Assembly: GCA_902494625.1 (NCBI GenBank)
Contig: CABUUB010000097.1
Span: 1 to 5,766 of the forward strand
From: an uncultured Collinsella sp.
GTDB lineage: Bacteria; Actinomycetota; Coriobacteriia; Coriobacteriales; Coriobacteriaceae
DNA: 5,766 nucleotides
Direction: 5' to 3'
In this document: one piece after another, positions 1-5,041 of the stretch
Position numbering within the stretch: position 1 is the stretch's first letter
Layout: each line of letters begins with the position of its first letter
Notes under the pieces: model-generated
The model's database searches: none
What the model was told of the DNA's origin: nothing
The model's input: the letters and a program-made list of their open reading frames with translations, nothing else
Translations under genes and position numbers: made by a program

Positions 1-810
1 CCCGACGTGGACATCTCGCGTTGCGGTATGGAGGTGTGGGGCGATCTGACGCTCCGCGGCACCGGGTCGCTGGTGGCCACGGGCTCGCAGTGCGGGATCT
101 ACGTGTCGGGAACGCTCGCGGTGGACGGCTGCAAGGTTGACGCGCGGGCCGACGGCGCCGGCATCGCGGATGCGCGGGTGGCCGGCGTGATCGCGGACGG
201 TCTTGCCGTTCGCGGCGGTGGGCGCGTTGTCGCCGCGGGCGCGGGCTCCGGGGCGGGCGTGCGCGCCTATGGTGTGTGCTTGCTGGGCGGGGCTGCTGGC
301 GGTGGCGCGGCCGGGCAGCTTGCCGTCAATGCGTCCTGGCTTGATGCGTCGGGCACCGACGGCGGCGTCGCCTGCCTGGGCGGGTCGCTTGCATCCGCGC
401 GCTTTGTGGCGCCTGCGGGCGGGGCCTTTGGCGCAGGCGGCGTGGTGGATGCCGGCGGGTCCGTGGCATCGAATGTGACGATCGAGCCCGTGGATGCCAC
501 GGTGTCGGCGGGGGAGACCGGTGGGCCCGATGTACCGGGCAATGGTCCGTCCGCCCCTGGCGCTGACCCCGCTGCCGGCGAGCCAGCTACGGAACCGTCG
601 ACGAATCCCACACTGAAGCCCGCGACCGCAACTAAGACGGTGACCACGACCACAGTGACCAACACCACGGCCGCCAAGGCCTCTAGGCCCAAGGCCGCCA
701 CTGCGACCTTCTCGTCGCTTCCCAAGGCCGGTGACACTAATTGGCTCGCCGTGTCCCTAACGCTATTTCTGCTTGGTTCAGCGTTCCTCGCCATCTCGCA
801 TTTCTGTTGA
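1..810 (+). CDS. C-terminal part of a sortase-anchored surface protein (5' partial)
   Basis: The frame is open at the left edge, so the gene starts outside the window; the GTG at 7 is only an internal codon. The visible 269 codons fall into three parts. Numbering from that GTG, residues 1-165 are Gly/Ala/Val-rich with recurring short G-x-L-x-V units, as in right-handed beta-helix surface repeats. Residues 170-235 form a Pro/Thr/Ala-rich wall-spanning linker with a TKTVTTTTVTNTT stretch. The end is a sorting signal: LPKAG at 238-242 and a hydrophobic segment at about 246-263. The motif has Ala where LPxTG has Thr, and the tail (SHFC) lacks the usual Lys/Arg, so anchoring may be inefficient or the last codons altered. 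By family knowledge, sortase would cleave within LPKAG and attach the protein to peptidoglycan. The substrate or ligand cannot be told. It is much more GC-rich than the genes that follow. Confidence 0.8.
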   Translation, partial: PDVDISRCGMEVWGDLTLRGTGSLVATGSQCGIYVSGTLAVDGCKVDARADGAGIADARVAGVIADGLAVRGGGRVVAAGAGSGAGVRAYGVCLLGGAAGGGAAGQLAVNASWLDASGTDGGVACLGGSLASARFVAPAGGAFGAGGVVDAGGSVASNVTIEPVDATVSAGETGGPDVPGNGPSAPGADPAAGEPATEPSTNPTLKPATATKTVTTTTVTNTTAAKASRPKAATATFSSLPKAGDTNWLAVSLTLFLLGSAFLAISHFC

Positions 811-858
811 TGTGGTGAGGAACATCTGGCTTAAATGTAGGAGCTCTGCAGACGCTTT

Positions 859-895
859 AGAGGCAACGCTTTCAGTGAAGGAGTGTTGCCTTTTT
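859..895 (+). terminator. Rho-independent terminator of the surface-protein gene
   Basis: GGCAACGCTTT at 862-872 pairs with the segment 880-890 (ending GTGTTGCC), giving an 11-bp stem with three G.U pairs and a 7-nt loop (CAGTGAA). It is flanked by A861-T891 and followed by TTTTT at 891-895. It lies about 50 bases after the stop at 810 and separates the surface protein from the abi region. Confidence 0.85.
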
Positions 896-980
896 CATGC
901 GAGCAATGCCGGACGTGCTGGTAATGTGTGCCGGTGGATACTCAGTGCATGTGCTGGGCAGCGCGCAAGTTTGAAGATAG

Positions 981-986
981 TATCAT
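981..986 (+). promoter_or_regulatory. Candidate -10 box (TATCAT) of the abi leader
   Basis: TATCAT matches the -10 consensus at five of six bases and sits between the upstream terminator and the two-hairpin leader. No convincing -35 lies at 16-18 bases. An overlapping TAGTAT at 978-983 has TGGGCA (955-960) at 17 bases and is an alternative. Either would start transcription near 990. This is inference from short motifs. Confidence 0.35.
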
Positions 987-989
987 GTC

Positions 990-1058
990 AGTGATTAGGG
1001 TCCAGAAACTTTCGATGCCTGGAACCGGAGGGGAGCCTGCGGGTTCCCCTTTTATTTT
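990..1058 (+). ncRNA. Putative small RNA / leader upstream of the Abi gene
   Basis: The stretch between the candidate promoter and the abi start has no plausible ORF but contains two adjacent hairpins. Hairpin 1 pairs GGGTCCAG (998-1005) with CTGGAACC (1019-1026), with one G.A mismatch and a 13-nt loop. Hairpin 2 is the terminator at 1029-1058. The result would be a transcript of about 65 nt ending 15 bases before the abi ATG. A promoter, structured RNA, leaky terminator and toxin gene in that order is the layout of type III toxin-antitoxin loci. I also recall reports that AbiF-type HEPN proteins have cognate upstream non-coding RNAs; that recollection should be verified. The alternative is a simple attenuating leader of abi. 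The exact 5' end is a guess. Confidence 0.45.
1029..1058 (+). terminator. Intrinsic terminator immediately upstream of abi
   Basis: AGGGGAGCC (1029-1037) pairs with GGTTCCCCT (1042-1050) around a 4-nt loop (TGCG), giving a 9-bp stem with one G.U pair. TTTTATTTT follows the stem. It ends 14 bases before the abi ATG at 1073, and no promoter is visible between them, so abi expression should depend on read-through. A strong hairpin this close to a start codon points to attenuation or to release of a separate small RNA. Confidence 0.8.
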
Positions 1059-1072
1059 CGGGAAGAGCGACG

Positions 1073-2005
1073 ATGTCCAAAGAATTCCTTACCTACCAGC
1101 GGCAGATGGAGAAGCTCAGAAGCTCCGGCCTCAGAATCGAGGACGAAGAGGTTTGCCGAAGGGTGCTTGCGGACATCGGCTATTTCCCGGTCGTGAACGG
1201 CTGCCAGTCGTTTTTCCGCGACCCGAGCACCCGGGTATACCGCGAAGGTACCACTTTTTGAGACATACTAGCGCTTTACGAGTTCGACGTCGAGCTTAGG
1301 GAGATAATGCTCGATGCGCTGCTCAAGGTCGAGGCGAAGATCAGGTCGGCGCTGGTCTACGAGTTCTGCGCTGCATATGGCGAGTCCCAGAGCAACTATC
1401 TAGACGCCCGCTGTTAAGCGACGTCGAAGGGCGCGAAGCGTGTTCTCCCAAAGCTGCTAAACATGCTTGACTATATCGCCAACAAGGATACCAGCCACGA
1501 ATACCTTGCCTACTACCGCAGGGCATATAAGAACGTGCCGCTATGGGTCGCCGTGAACGCCATGACTTTCGGACAGACTTTAAAAATGCTCACGGCGCTC
1601 AGGGACAGCGAGAAGGCCAAGATTGCTAAGAGGTTCGGGGTGGGAAACCCGAAAGAACTCTCGTCGTTTATCCGCGCACTCGCCCTCTACAGGAACGTCT
1701 GCGCGCATGGAGAGCGTCTCTTCTCCCACAGGTGTCACGTCGAGATTCCTGACACGGCCTTGCACGCCAAGCTCGGCATCGAAAAGATTGGGCCGGATTA
1801 CGCTTGCGGCAAGGTAGACGTTTTCTCGGCAGTGATCACTCTTCGATACCTCCTTCGTGACGACGAGTTCAAGACATTCAAGGCCAAGCTCGTCAAGTGC
1901 GTTAACGGATATTTGTCATTGGATGAGAGTATCGGCGAGGAGCGCCTCCTTGAGGCCATGGGTTTCCCGGCCGAATGGAAGAAGATAACTAGGTATAAAA
2001 TTTAG
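1073..2005 (+). pseudogene. Abi_2 (AbiD/AbiF-type) HEPN abortive-infection protein with two in-frame stops
   Basis: Read in one frame, ignoring two stops, the segment gives a 310-residue protein of normal Abi_2 length. The N-terminus (FLTYQRQMEKLRSSGL, then IGYFPVVNG), the block GTTF-x-DILALYEFD and VPLWVAVNAMTFGQ at about 154-168 follow the family pattern. RNVCAH at 207-212 is the HEPN R-x4-H motif and is intact. TGA at 1259-1261 (codon 63) and TAA at 1415-1417 (codon 115) split the frame into pieces of 62, 51 and 195 codons with no frameshift. The family acts as HEPN ribonuclease-type toxins in phage exclusion or toxin-antitoxin systems. The start at 1073 is supported by GGAAGAG (1061-1067) five bases upstream. 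A C-terminal product starting at the ATG at 1463 (180 aa) keeps the HEPN motif but has no clear ribosome site. Probably inactivated recently, perhaps to remove toxicity. Confidence 0.8.
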
Positions 2006-2241
2006 ATTCGACCCGCCTAAAAGTAAATCACTGGTTTCAGGAAATTATTGACGACGGAATTGCGCGTCAATCCCTTGGTGCAGACGCGTTGTGGTTATCC
2101 GATGCCATGATGGACGCAAGGCGGGGGGTCGGCTGGCTCGGGCGCAACTTTCTTAACGCTCTTCTAACCCGGCATAGCACTCTTGGGCACCGCATATCGT
2201 TGCTGAATGACCCGATTTTCGGAAGTGCGGGGAAAATTTAA
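1999..2241 (+). pseudogene. Possible remnant of an unrecognised coding sequence
   Basis: One frame is open for 80 codons between stops at 1996 and 2239, in a different register from abi. It reads as ordinary globular protein, for example HWFQEIIDDGIARQSLGADA followed by a stretch rich in Leu, Arg and Trp. The only ATGs are at 2107 and 2110, without a clear ribosome site, and would give about 44 residues. It overlaps the left arm of the inverted repeat at 2215-2347. I do not recognise the family. It could be the 3' end of a gene decayed by insertion, or a chance open frame in GC-rich DNA. Confidence 0.25.
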
Positions 2242-2347
2242 AACCGACGAGCACAACCTGATTTTTAGAAACAATACCGCAGGTCGCGGAAGCTCGAAAC
2301 CGGTGTCTGGTCGGCAGACCTCGGGTTTTCCCCGCACTTTCGGAGAT
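2215..2347 (+). repeat. Long inverted repeat, possible structured RNA or MITE-like element
   Basis: The arms 2215-2239 and 2323-2347 contain a perfect 14-bp core: AAGTGCGGGGAAAA at 2223-2236 against TTTTCCCCGCACTT at 2326-2339. Outside and inside the core all six non-Watson-Crick positions are T/G or G/T on this strand, so a + strand RNA would make a continuous 25-bp helix. The interior offers further nested pairing: CCGAC 2244-2248 with GTCGG 2310-2314, GAGC 2249-2252 with GCTC 2292-2295, and ACCTG 2256-2260 with CAGGT 2280-2284. No gene lies inside and no U-tract follows. It could be a small non-autonomous mobile repeat or a structured 5' region of the operon starting at 2450. No clear target-site duplication is seen. 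The rest of the gap 2006-2449 holds only the ORF remnant and the promoter candidate. Confidence 0.6.
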
Positions 2348-2417
2348 AGCCTGTTGTCAGAGTTCGTGTCTCATAGGAATGATTCAATTCACGCCGCGTT
2401 ACATCTAGTCTGCTCTT

Positions 2418-2423
2418 TATACT
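2418..2423 (+). promoter_or_regulatory. Candidate -10 box of the small protein / DUF4160 operon
   Basis: TATACT at 2418-2423 lies 26 bases upstream of the ATG at 2450. A second AT-rich hexamer, TATAAA at 2428-2433, overlaps a short dyad (TTATA 2417-2421 with TATAA 2428-2432) that might bind a regulator. Neither has a good -35: TTACAT at 2399-2404 is spaced 13 or 23 bases. The position after the inverted repeat and before a strong ribosome site is the main support. Confidence 0.35.
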
Positions 2424-2449
2424 CGGATATAAACACTAAGGAGGTAGTC

Positions 2450-2716
2450 ATGTATTGGAGCTATGTTCAGCTTGATGATGGCACCCAGTTTGCCTACTCG
2501 GAAACAAGAGAAGACGGAACGGTTCGTATAGCCGTCGAGCGGCCAGTCGATTTTGGCTTTGACCACGCTGAATGCTACTTGCCTGCGGTCAAATGGTTCA
2601 ACGTCGAAGGATTTACTTCTGATGACCTCAATTTCTTGACAGAATTTGTTAGATCAAACGCCCCGTTTATCTTCGAGCTCGCCGAACGCCAAAAAGCCGG
2701 ACCGGCGGTGGCATAA
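2450..2716 (+). CDS. Small 88-aa putative antitoxin-like partner of DUF4160
   Basis: The ATG at 2450 is chosen because AAGGAGG (2438-2444) lies just upstream; the frame is open further to 2207, but that part runs through the inverted repeat and has no ribosome site. The acidic 88-residue product starts MYWSYVQLDDGTQFAYSE, has a central beta-like segment (TVRIAVERPVDFGFD, 24-38), then AECYLP at 40-45, and ends with a helix around GFTSDDLNFLTEFVRSNAPF (54-73). No signal peptide or membrane segment is seen. Its stop overlaps the DUF4160 start by one base (TAATG), implying translational coupling. The same N-terminus and C-terminal helix recur in the 61-aa protein at 4856 upstream of the Doc gene. 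The order small protein then toxin-like gene, and the coupling, suggest an antitoxin or immunity role; this is inference and I do not know a named family. Confidence 0.75.
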   Translation: MYWSYVQLDDGTQFAYSETREDGTVRIAVERPVDFGFDHAECYLPAVKWFNVEGFTSDDLNFLTEFVRSNAPFIFELAERQKAGPAVA

Positions 2717-2994
2717 TGCCTCAAGTTCTTATTTTTGGGCAGTACGTTCTGTTCTTTTGGATTGCGGAAAACGGAGAACCAATTCACATACAAGTAGGTG
2801 TAAAGAGGGCGGCTGCTAATTCGACCAAGTTTTGGCTGGCGAAAGACGGCGGATGCAAACTTGCCAACAACGAGAGCAAGATTCCGGCTAAGGATCTCAG
2901 GGATCTTTCAAAACTAATCACCATGAATCATCGATTCATATGTGACAAGTGGTGCAAAACCTTTGGTGATGATTCGCTGACGTTCTACTGTTAA
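2716..2994 (+). CDS. DUF4160 domain protein
   Basis: The 92-residue product fits the short DUF4160 family end to end: MPQVLIFGQYVLFFW at the start, EPIHIQVGVKRAAANSTKFW at about 21-40, then CKLANNESKIPAKDLRDL at about 47-64, and a C-terminal part ending in TFYC. Family members are small soluble proteins often annotated as toxin-antitoxin components; to my knowledge no activity is firmly established. They commonly sit beside another small protein, often DUF2442; here the neighbour is the different 88-aa protein upstream. The start ATG shares one base with the upstream stop, so translation is likely coupled and no independent ribosome site is needed. The length is full and no disruption is seen. 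The identification rests on remembered family pattern. Confidence 0.8.
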   Translation: MPQVLIFGQYVLFFWIAENGEPIHIQVGVKRAAANSTKFWLAKDGGCKLANNESKIPAKDLRDLSKLITMNHRFICDKWCKTFGDDSLTFYC

Positions 2995-3009
2995 ACGCCC
3001 AATTGAGAC

Positions 3010-3309
3010 ATGGTTTCACTTGCTGACATATCATCTGCAGCCTCCCGCGTGCTGGTTCAATACTACGTCAGCGAGGCATATTTATTTGGTTCGTTTGCCC
3101 GAGGCGAGCAAACGCCCGATAGCGATATTGACTTGCGACTAGTCTGCGGCAACACCATGACGTTCGGCACGCTTTACGAACTCTCCCATGAGCTTGAGAA
3201 GGAGCTTGGGCGAAAGGTTGATATAGTCACCAACCCACCAGAGCACATGCGCCCGGCTTTTCGCAAAAGCATTGAGCAGGATGAGGTGTGCATCTATGAA
3301 GTGCTGTAG
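3010..3309 (+). CDS. MNT-type nucleotidyltransferase domain protein (MntA-like)
   Basis: The 99-residue product is a minimal nucleotidyltransferase of the polymerase-beta superfamily (NTP_transf_2). The signature GSFARG is at 27-32, followed by DSDIDL at 37-42, where D39 and D41 are the metal-binding pair, and a third acidic residue is D71 in KVDIV. All catalytic residues are present. In HepT/MntA systems such a protein is the antitoxin that adds AMP to a HEPN ribonuclease toxin. No HepT-like gene lies next to it. The nearest HEPN gene is the broken abi 1 kb upstream, of another family. It starts 15 bases after DUF4160, so it is probably co-transcribed. An in-frame stop at 3004-3006 fixes the ATG at 3010 as the earliest start; its ribosome site is weak. 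Confidence 0.85.
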   Translation: MVSLADISSAASRVLVQYYVSEAYLFGSFARGEQTPDSDIDLRLVCGNTMTFGTLYELSHELEKELGRKVDIVTNPPEHMRPAFRKSIEQDEVCIYEVL

Positions 3310-3442
3310 CAGGTAGAGGCGTCGGTGTGCTCCAGTGAGGTCGGCAAGTCTGAATTTTGCCGCATACTTCCGGATTCGGAGAGTCTTAGAAGCCAGTATT
3401 GAACTCAAACTCCGTTCCATACACCCTCTTGCACTTGAATAC
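3310..3442 (+). other. Intergenic stretch with two small hairpins, no gene
   Basis: No ORF with a plausible start is present on either strand. Two small hairpins can be drawn: CGGCAA 3342-3347 with TTGCCG 3357-3362, and ACTTCCG 3366-3372 with the segment 3377-3384, which needs one bulge. Neither has a U-tract. They may be part of an intergenic repeat or the remains of a lost HepT partner, but nothing protein-like supports the second idea. Confidence 0.3.
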
Positions 3443-3491
3443 AGGTATCGCCCTAGCGATAGCATGCTATACTATCGCTAGGGCGATACCT
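3443..3491 (+). repeat. 20-bp perfect palindrome around the DUF3990 operon promoter
   Basis: The arms 3443-3462 and 3472-3491 are perfect reverse complements separated by 9 bases. Each arm contains its own smaller dyad, TATCGC-CCTA-GCGATA (3446-3461) and its mirror (3473-3488), so there are two operator-like half-palindromes 27 bp apart, one on each side of the -10 box. This fits binding of two dimers of an HTH autoregulator, most simply the product of the gene at 4155. Because the right arm is followed by TTTT (3491-3494), the RNA of an upstream transcript would also fold into a terminator-like hairpin and close the MNT operon. Confidence 0.75.
3465..3473 (+). promoter_or_regulatory. Extended -10 promoter of the DUF3990 operon
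   Basis: TGCTATACT carries the TGn extension and matches the -10 consensus at five of six bases. No -35 is found at the usual spacing, which extended -10 promoters can tolerate. Transcription would start near 3480, inside the right palindrome arm, leaving a leader of about 25 bases before the GTG at 3506. Repressor bound to either arm would block it. Confidence 0.6.
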
Positions 3492-3505
3492 TTTAGGAGA
3501 CTCGC

Positions 3506-4174
3506 GTGGAACTGTGGCATGGTTCTCAGAAGATCATTGAGACTCCCCAGATTGGCCTGGGGAAAGTCCATAACGACTATGGACAGGGATTCTATTGCAC
3601 AGAGAGCCTCGACCTTGCAAGGGAATGGGCATGCTCTAGGGACGCAGACGGCTTTGCAAATCGATATGAACTCGACATGGCCGATCTCAAGGTACTCGAC
3701 CTGCTATCGCCGCAATATTCAGTTCTGCATTGGATAGCGTTGCTTGTAGAGCATCGTTCATTCCGAAAGGACACCGCCGTCGCTGTGGGGGCATGCGACT
3801 ACCTTCGCGATCATTTTTTGCCTGATGTTAACGCTTACGATGTGATTAGAGGATGGCGTGCGGATGACTCGTACTTCAGCTATGCCAGGGCGTTTGTAAA
3901 CAATACGATCACCATTGACCAGCTCGGTCGAGCGATGAGGCTCGGCAACCTTGGAGAACAGATTGTGCTCAAAAGCGAGCGCGCGTTTAAGAGCATTCGT
4001 TTTGCTGGATTTGAACGTACGCCACAAGCTCTATATGGCCCATTGGCCAAGGACCGAGATGAGTTGGCAAGGGCGCAGTATCGGGAATTGCTTACCGAAA
4101 ACCCGTTTGAGGGAATTCGTATCGTCGATATCGTTCGAGAGGGGATGACAGAAAATGACCCACGCCTACAGTGA
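3506..4174 (+). CDS. DUF3990 ADP-ribosyltransferase-like toxin
   Basis: The 222-residue product starts at GTG 3506, with AGGAGA (3495-3500) five bases upstream. Its N-terminus follows the DUF3990 pattern: LWHGS at 3-7, then DYGQGFYCTESLDLAREWA at 24-42, with a segment around GEQIVLKSERAF (150-161) probably supplying the late active-site strand. By family knowledge DUF3990 belongs to the ADP-ribosyltransferase-like fold (H...Y...E/Q class) and acts as a toxin; the likely catalytic residues here are H5, Y30 and E151 or Q152, which is inference. The target is unknown. No signal peptide is seen, so it should act in the cytoplasm. It heads a four-gene operon behind the palindromic promoter, and its last 20 bases overlap the start of the HTH gene. 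The toxin-first order is the reverse of classical type II loci but is usual for this pair. Confidence 0.8.
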   Translation: MELWHGSQKIIETPQIGLGKVHNDYGQGFYCTESLDLAREWACSRDADGFANRYELDMADLKVLDLLSPQYSVLHWIALLVEHRSFRKDTAVAVGACDYLRDHFLPDVNAYDVIRGWRADDSYFSYARAFVNNTITIDQLGRAMRLGNLGEQIVLKSERAFKSIRFAGFERTPQALYGPLAKDRDELARAQYRELLTENPFEGIRIVDIVREGMTENDPRLQ

Positions 4175-4844
4175 GATGTATCTCGAGGATGCCATGAGAA
4201 CGCTGGGCGAGGCAGTCGATTTCGCCCTCTGCGACCAAGGGTTGAATCCAGTCGAGTTGACGGCGATCCTGTCAAACGCTTTTGAGATGAAACAGTTTGA
4301 GCGTGGTATGCCTCGCGTCGTCTGCGGCATGGCGGGCGACGAGCTTGCGCGCGATATTATCGCCCATGCGGGACTGAGTCCCGTCGAATGCAGGGAGGCC
4401 TATCCGTTCGACCGTTCGCCTCAGTATTGGGCGGGCTGGGTTTTGGCTTATACGCAATGGGCGAGCAGCTTGAACTTTAACGAGCTCTTTGAAGTCGCCC
4501 CGCTTGATTGGATTATCGGTTCGTATTCCCCGCTTCACGAGGCGTCGGAAGATACATTCGCAGAGATAGTCATCGATAAATGGAACAAAGCCCAGGCAGA
4601 CAAAATGGGCCTCAAAGCGGCACGAAAGGCGGCCGGCCTAACGCAAAAACAGCTCGCCGCCCAATCGGGAGTTAAACTTCGCGCCATACAACTCTACGAG
4701 CAGAACCAGCTCGACCTACGCCGCGCCTCGGTCTCCACGGCATTGGCGCTCGCAAACACCCTGAGCTGCGCCATCGAAGACCTCGTCTGGCAGCCGGTTG
4801 CCTTGGAGTACGACTCGCGGGCTATTCCGTCCGTAAAGCTATAG
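4155..4844 (+). CDS. HTH-containing antitoxin/regulator partner of DUF3990
   Basis: The 229-residue product has two parts. The N-terminal region (about 1-145) begins YSEMYLEDAMRTLGEAVDFA and contains GMAGDELARDI, SPQYWAGWVLAYTQW and LHEASEDTF, a pattern I associate with helix-turn-helix proteins encoded beside DUF3990 genes. The C-terminal region (151-212) is a Cro/C1-type helix-turn-helix: MGLKAARKAAGLTQKQLAAQ, then SGVKLRAIQLYEQ, then a closing helix ending in EDLVW. It is expected to neutralise the toxin through the N-terminal part and to bind the palindromic operator at 3443-3491 through the HTH, shutting off its own operon. GAGGGG at 4139-4144 is the ribosome site for ATG 4155. It overlaps the toxin gene by 20 bases, so the two are probably translated in step. 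Confidence 0.8.
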   Translation: MTHAYSEMYLEDAMRTLGEAVDFALCDQGLNPVELTAILSNAFEMKQFERGMPRVVCGMAGDELARDIIAHAGLSPVECREAYPFDRSPQYWAGWVLAYTQWASSLNFNELFEVAPLDWIIGSYSPLHEASEDTFAEIVIDKWNKAQADKMGLKAARKAAGLTQKQLAAQSGVKLRAIQLYEQNQLDLRRASVSTALALANTLSCAIEDLVWQPVALEYDSRAIPSVKL

Positions 4845-4855
4845 AGGAGGCAGTC

Positions 4856-5041
4856 ATGCCTTGGAACTACGTTCAACTAGATGACGGCGCCAATCGCGTT
4901 GCTAAAGAAGGTCATTCAACTGCACACGAGGCAAATTCACCATCACTGATTTTACTCGACGGTGTCACGTCGATCGATGAAGCTATTCGACTGACCATTG
5001 CGGGCATGCCCAACGCGCTCAGGCTCTTGGAGGACTCATGA
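4856..5041 (+). CDS. Small 61-aa putative antitoxin of the Doc-type toxin
   Basis: The start at 4856 is supported by AGAGGAGG (4843-4850). The product begins MPWNYVQLDDGANRV and ends with a helix-rich part around DGVTSIDEAIRLTIAGMPNA (35-54) and LRLLED. It matches the 88-aa protein at 2450 at both ends (W-x-YVQLDDG, and G-x-TS plus the following helix), with about 25 residues missing in the middle. It is not Phd-like and shows no clean Fic-inhibitory motif (S/T-x3-E-G/N); TSIDEA and STAHEA are near matches lacking the final G/N. It begins 11 bases after the HTH gene and its stop overlaps the Doc start (ATGA), the usual arrangement of antitoxin and toxin. The role as antitoxin is inference from position. 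Confidence 0.7.
   Translation: MPWNYVQLDDGANRVAKEGHSTAHEANSPSLILLDGVTSIDEAIRLTIAGMPNALRLLEDS

Noticed and set aside
267..794. 175-codon reverse-strand frame
   Set aside because: It is antisense to the GC-rich surface-protein gene and Pro/Ala/Ser-rich, as expected for a shadow frame.
1259..1261. TGA in abi as selenocysteine or programmed read-through
   Set aside because: A second in-frame stop (TAA) follows at 1415, the position is not a Cys/Sec-type site, and no downstream recoding hairpin was recognised.
928..1299. Open frame of 123 codons across the abi leader and start
   Set aside because: It overlaps the two hairpins and the N-terminus of abi in another register, has no ribosome site and encodes no recognisable protein.
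2417..2432. Short dyad TTATA/TATAA as an operator
   Set aside because: Five-base AT-rich arms are too short to claim; noted only in the promoter entry.
2207..2449. Upstream extension of the 88-aa gene
   Set aside because: The extension runs through the inverted repeat, has no ribosome site, and the strong AAGGAGG just before 2450 decides the start.
3139..3465. 108-codon reverse-strand frame over the MNT gene end and intergenic region
   Set aside because: It overlaps an intact MNT catalytic gene and the palindrome, with no family resemblance or ribosome site.
3880..4275. 131-codon reverse-strand frame under the DUF3990/HTH junction
   Set aside because: It lies opposite two well-supported genes and is rich in Ser/Arg/Pro without motifs.
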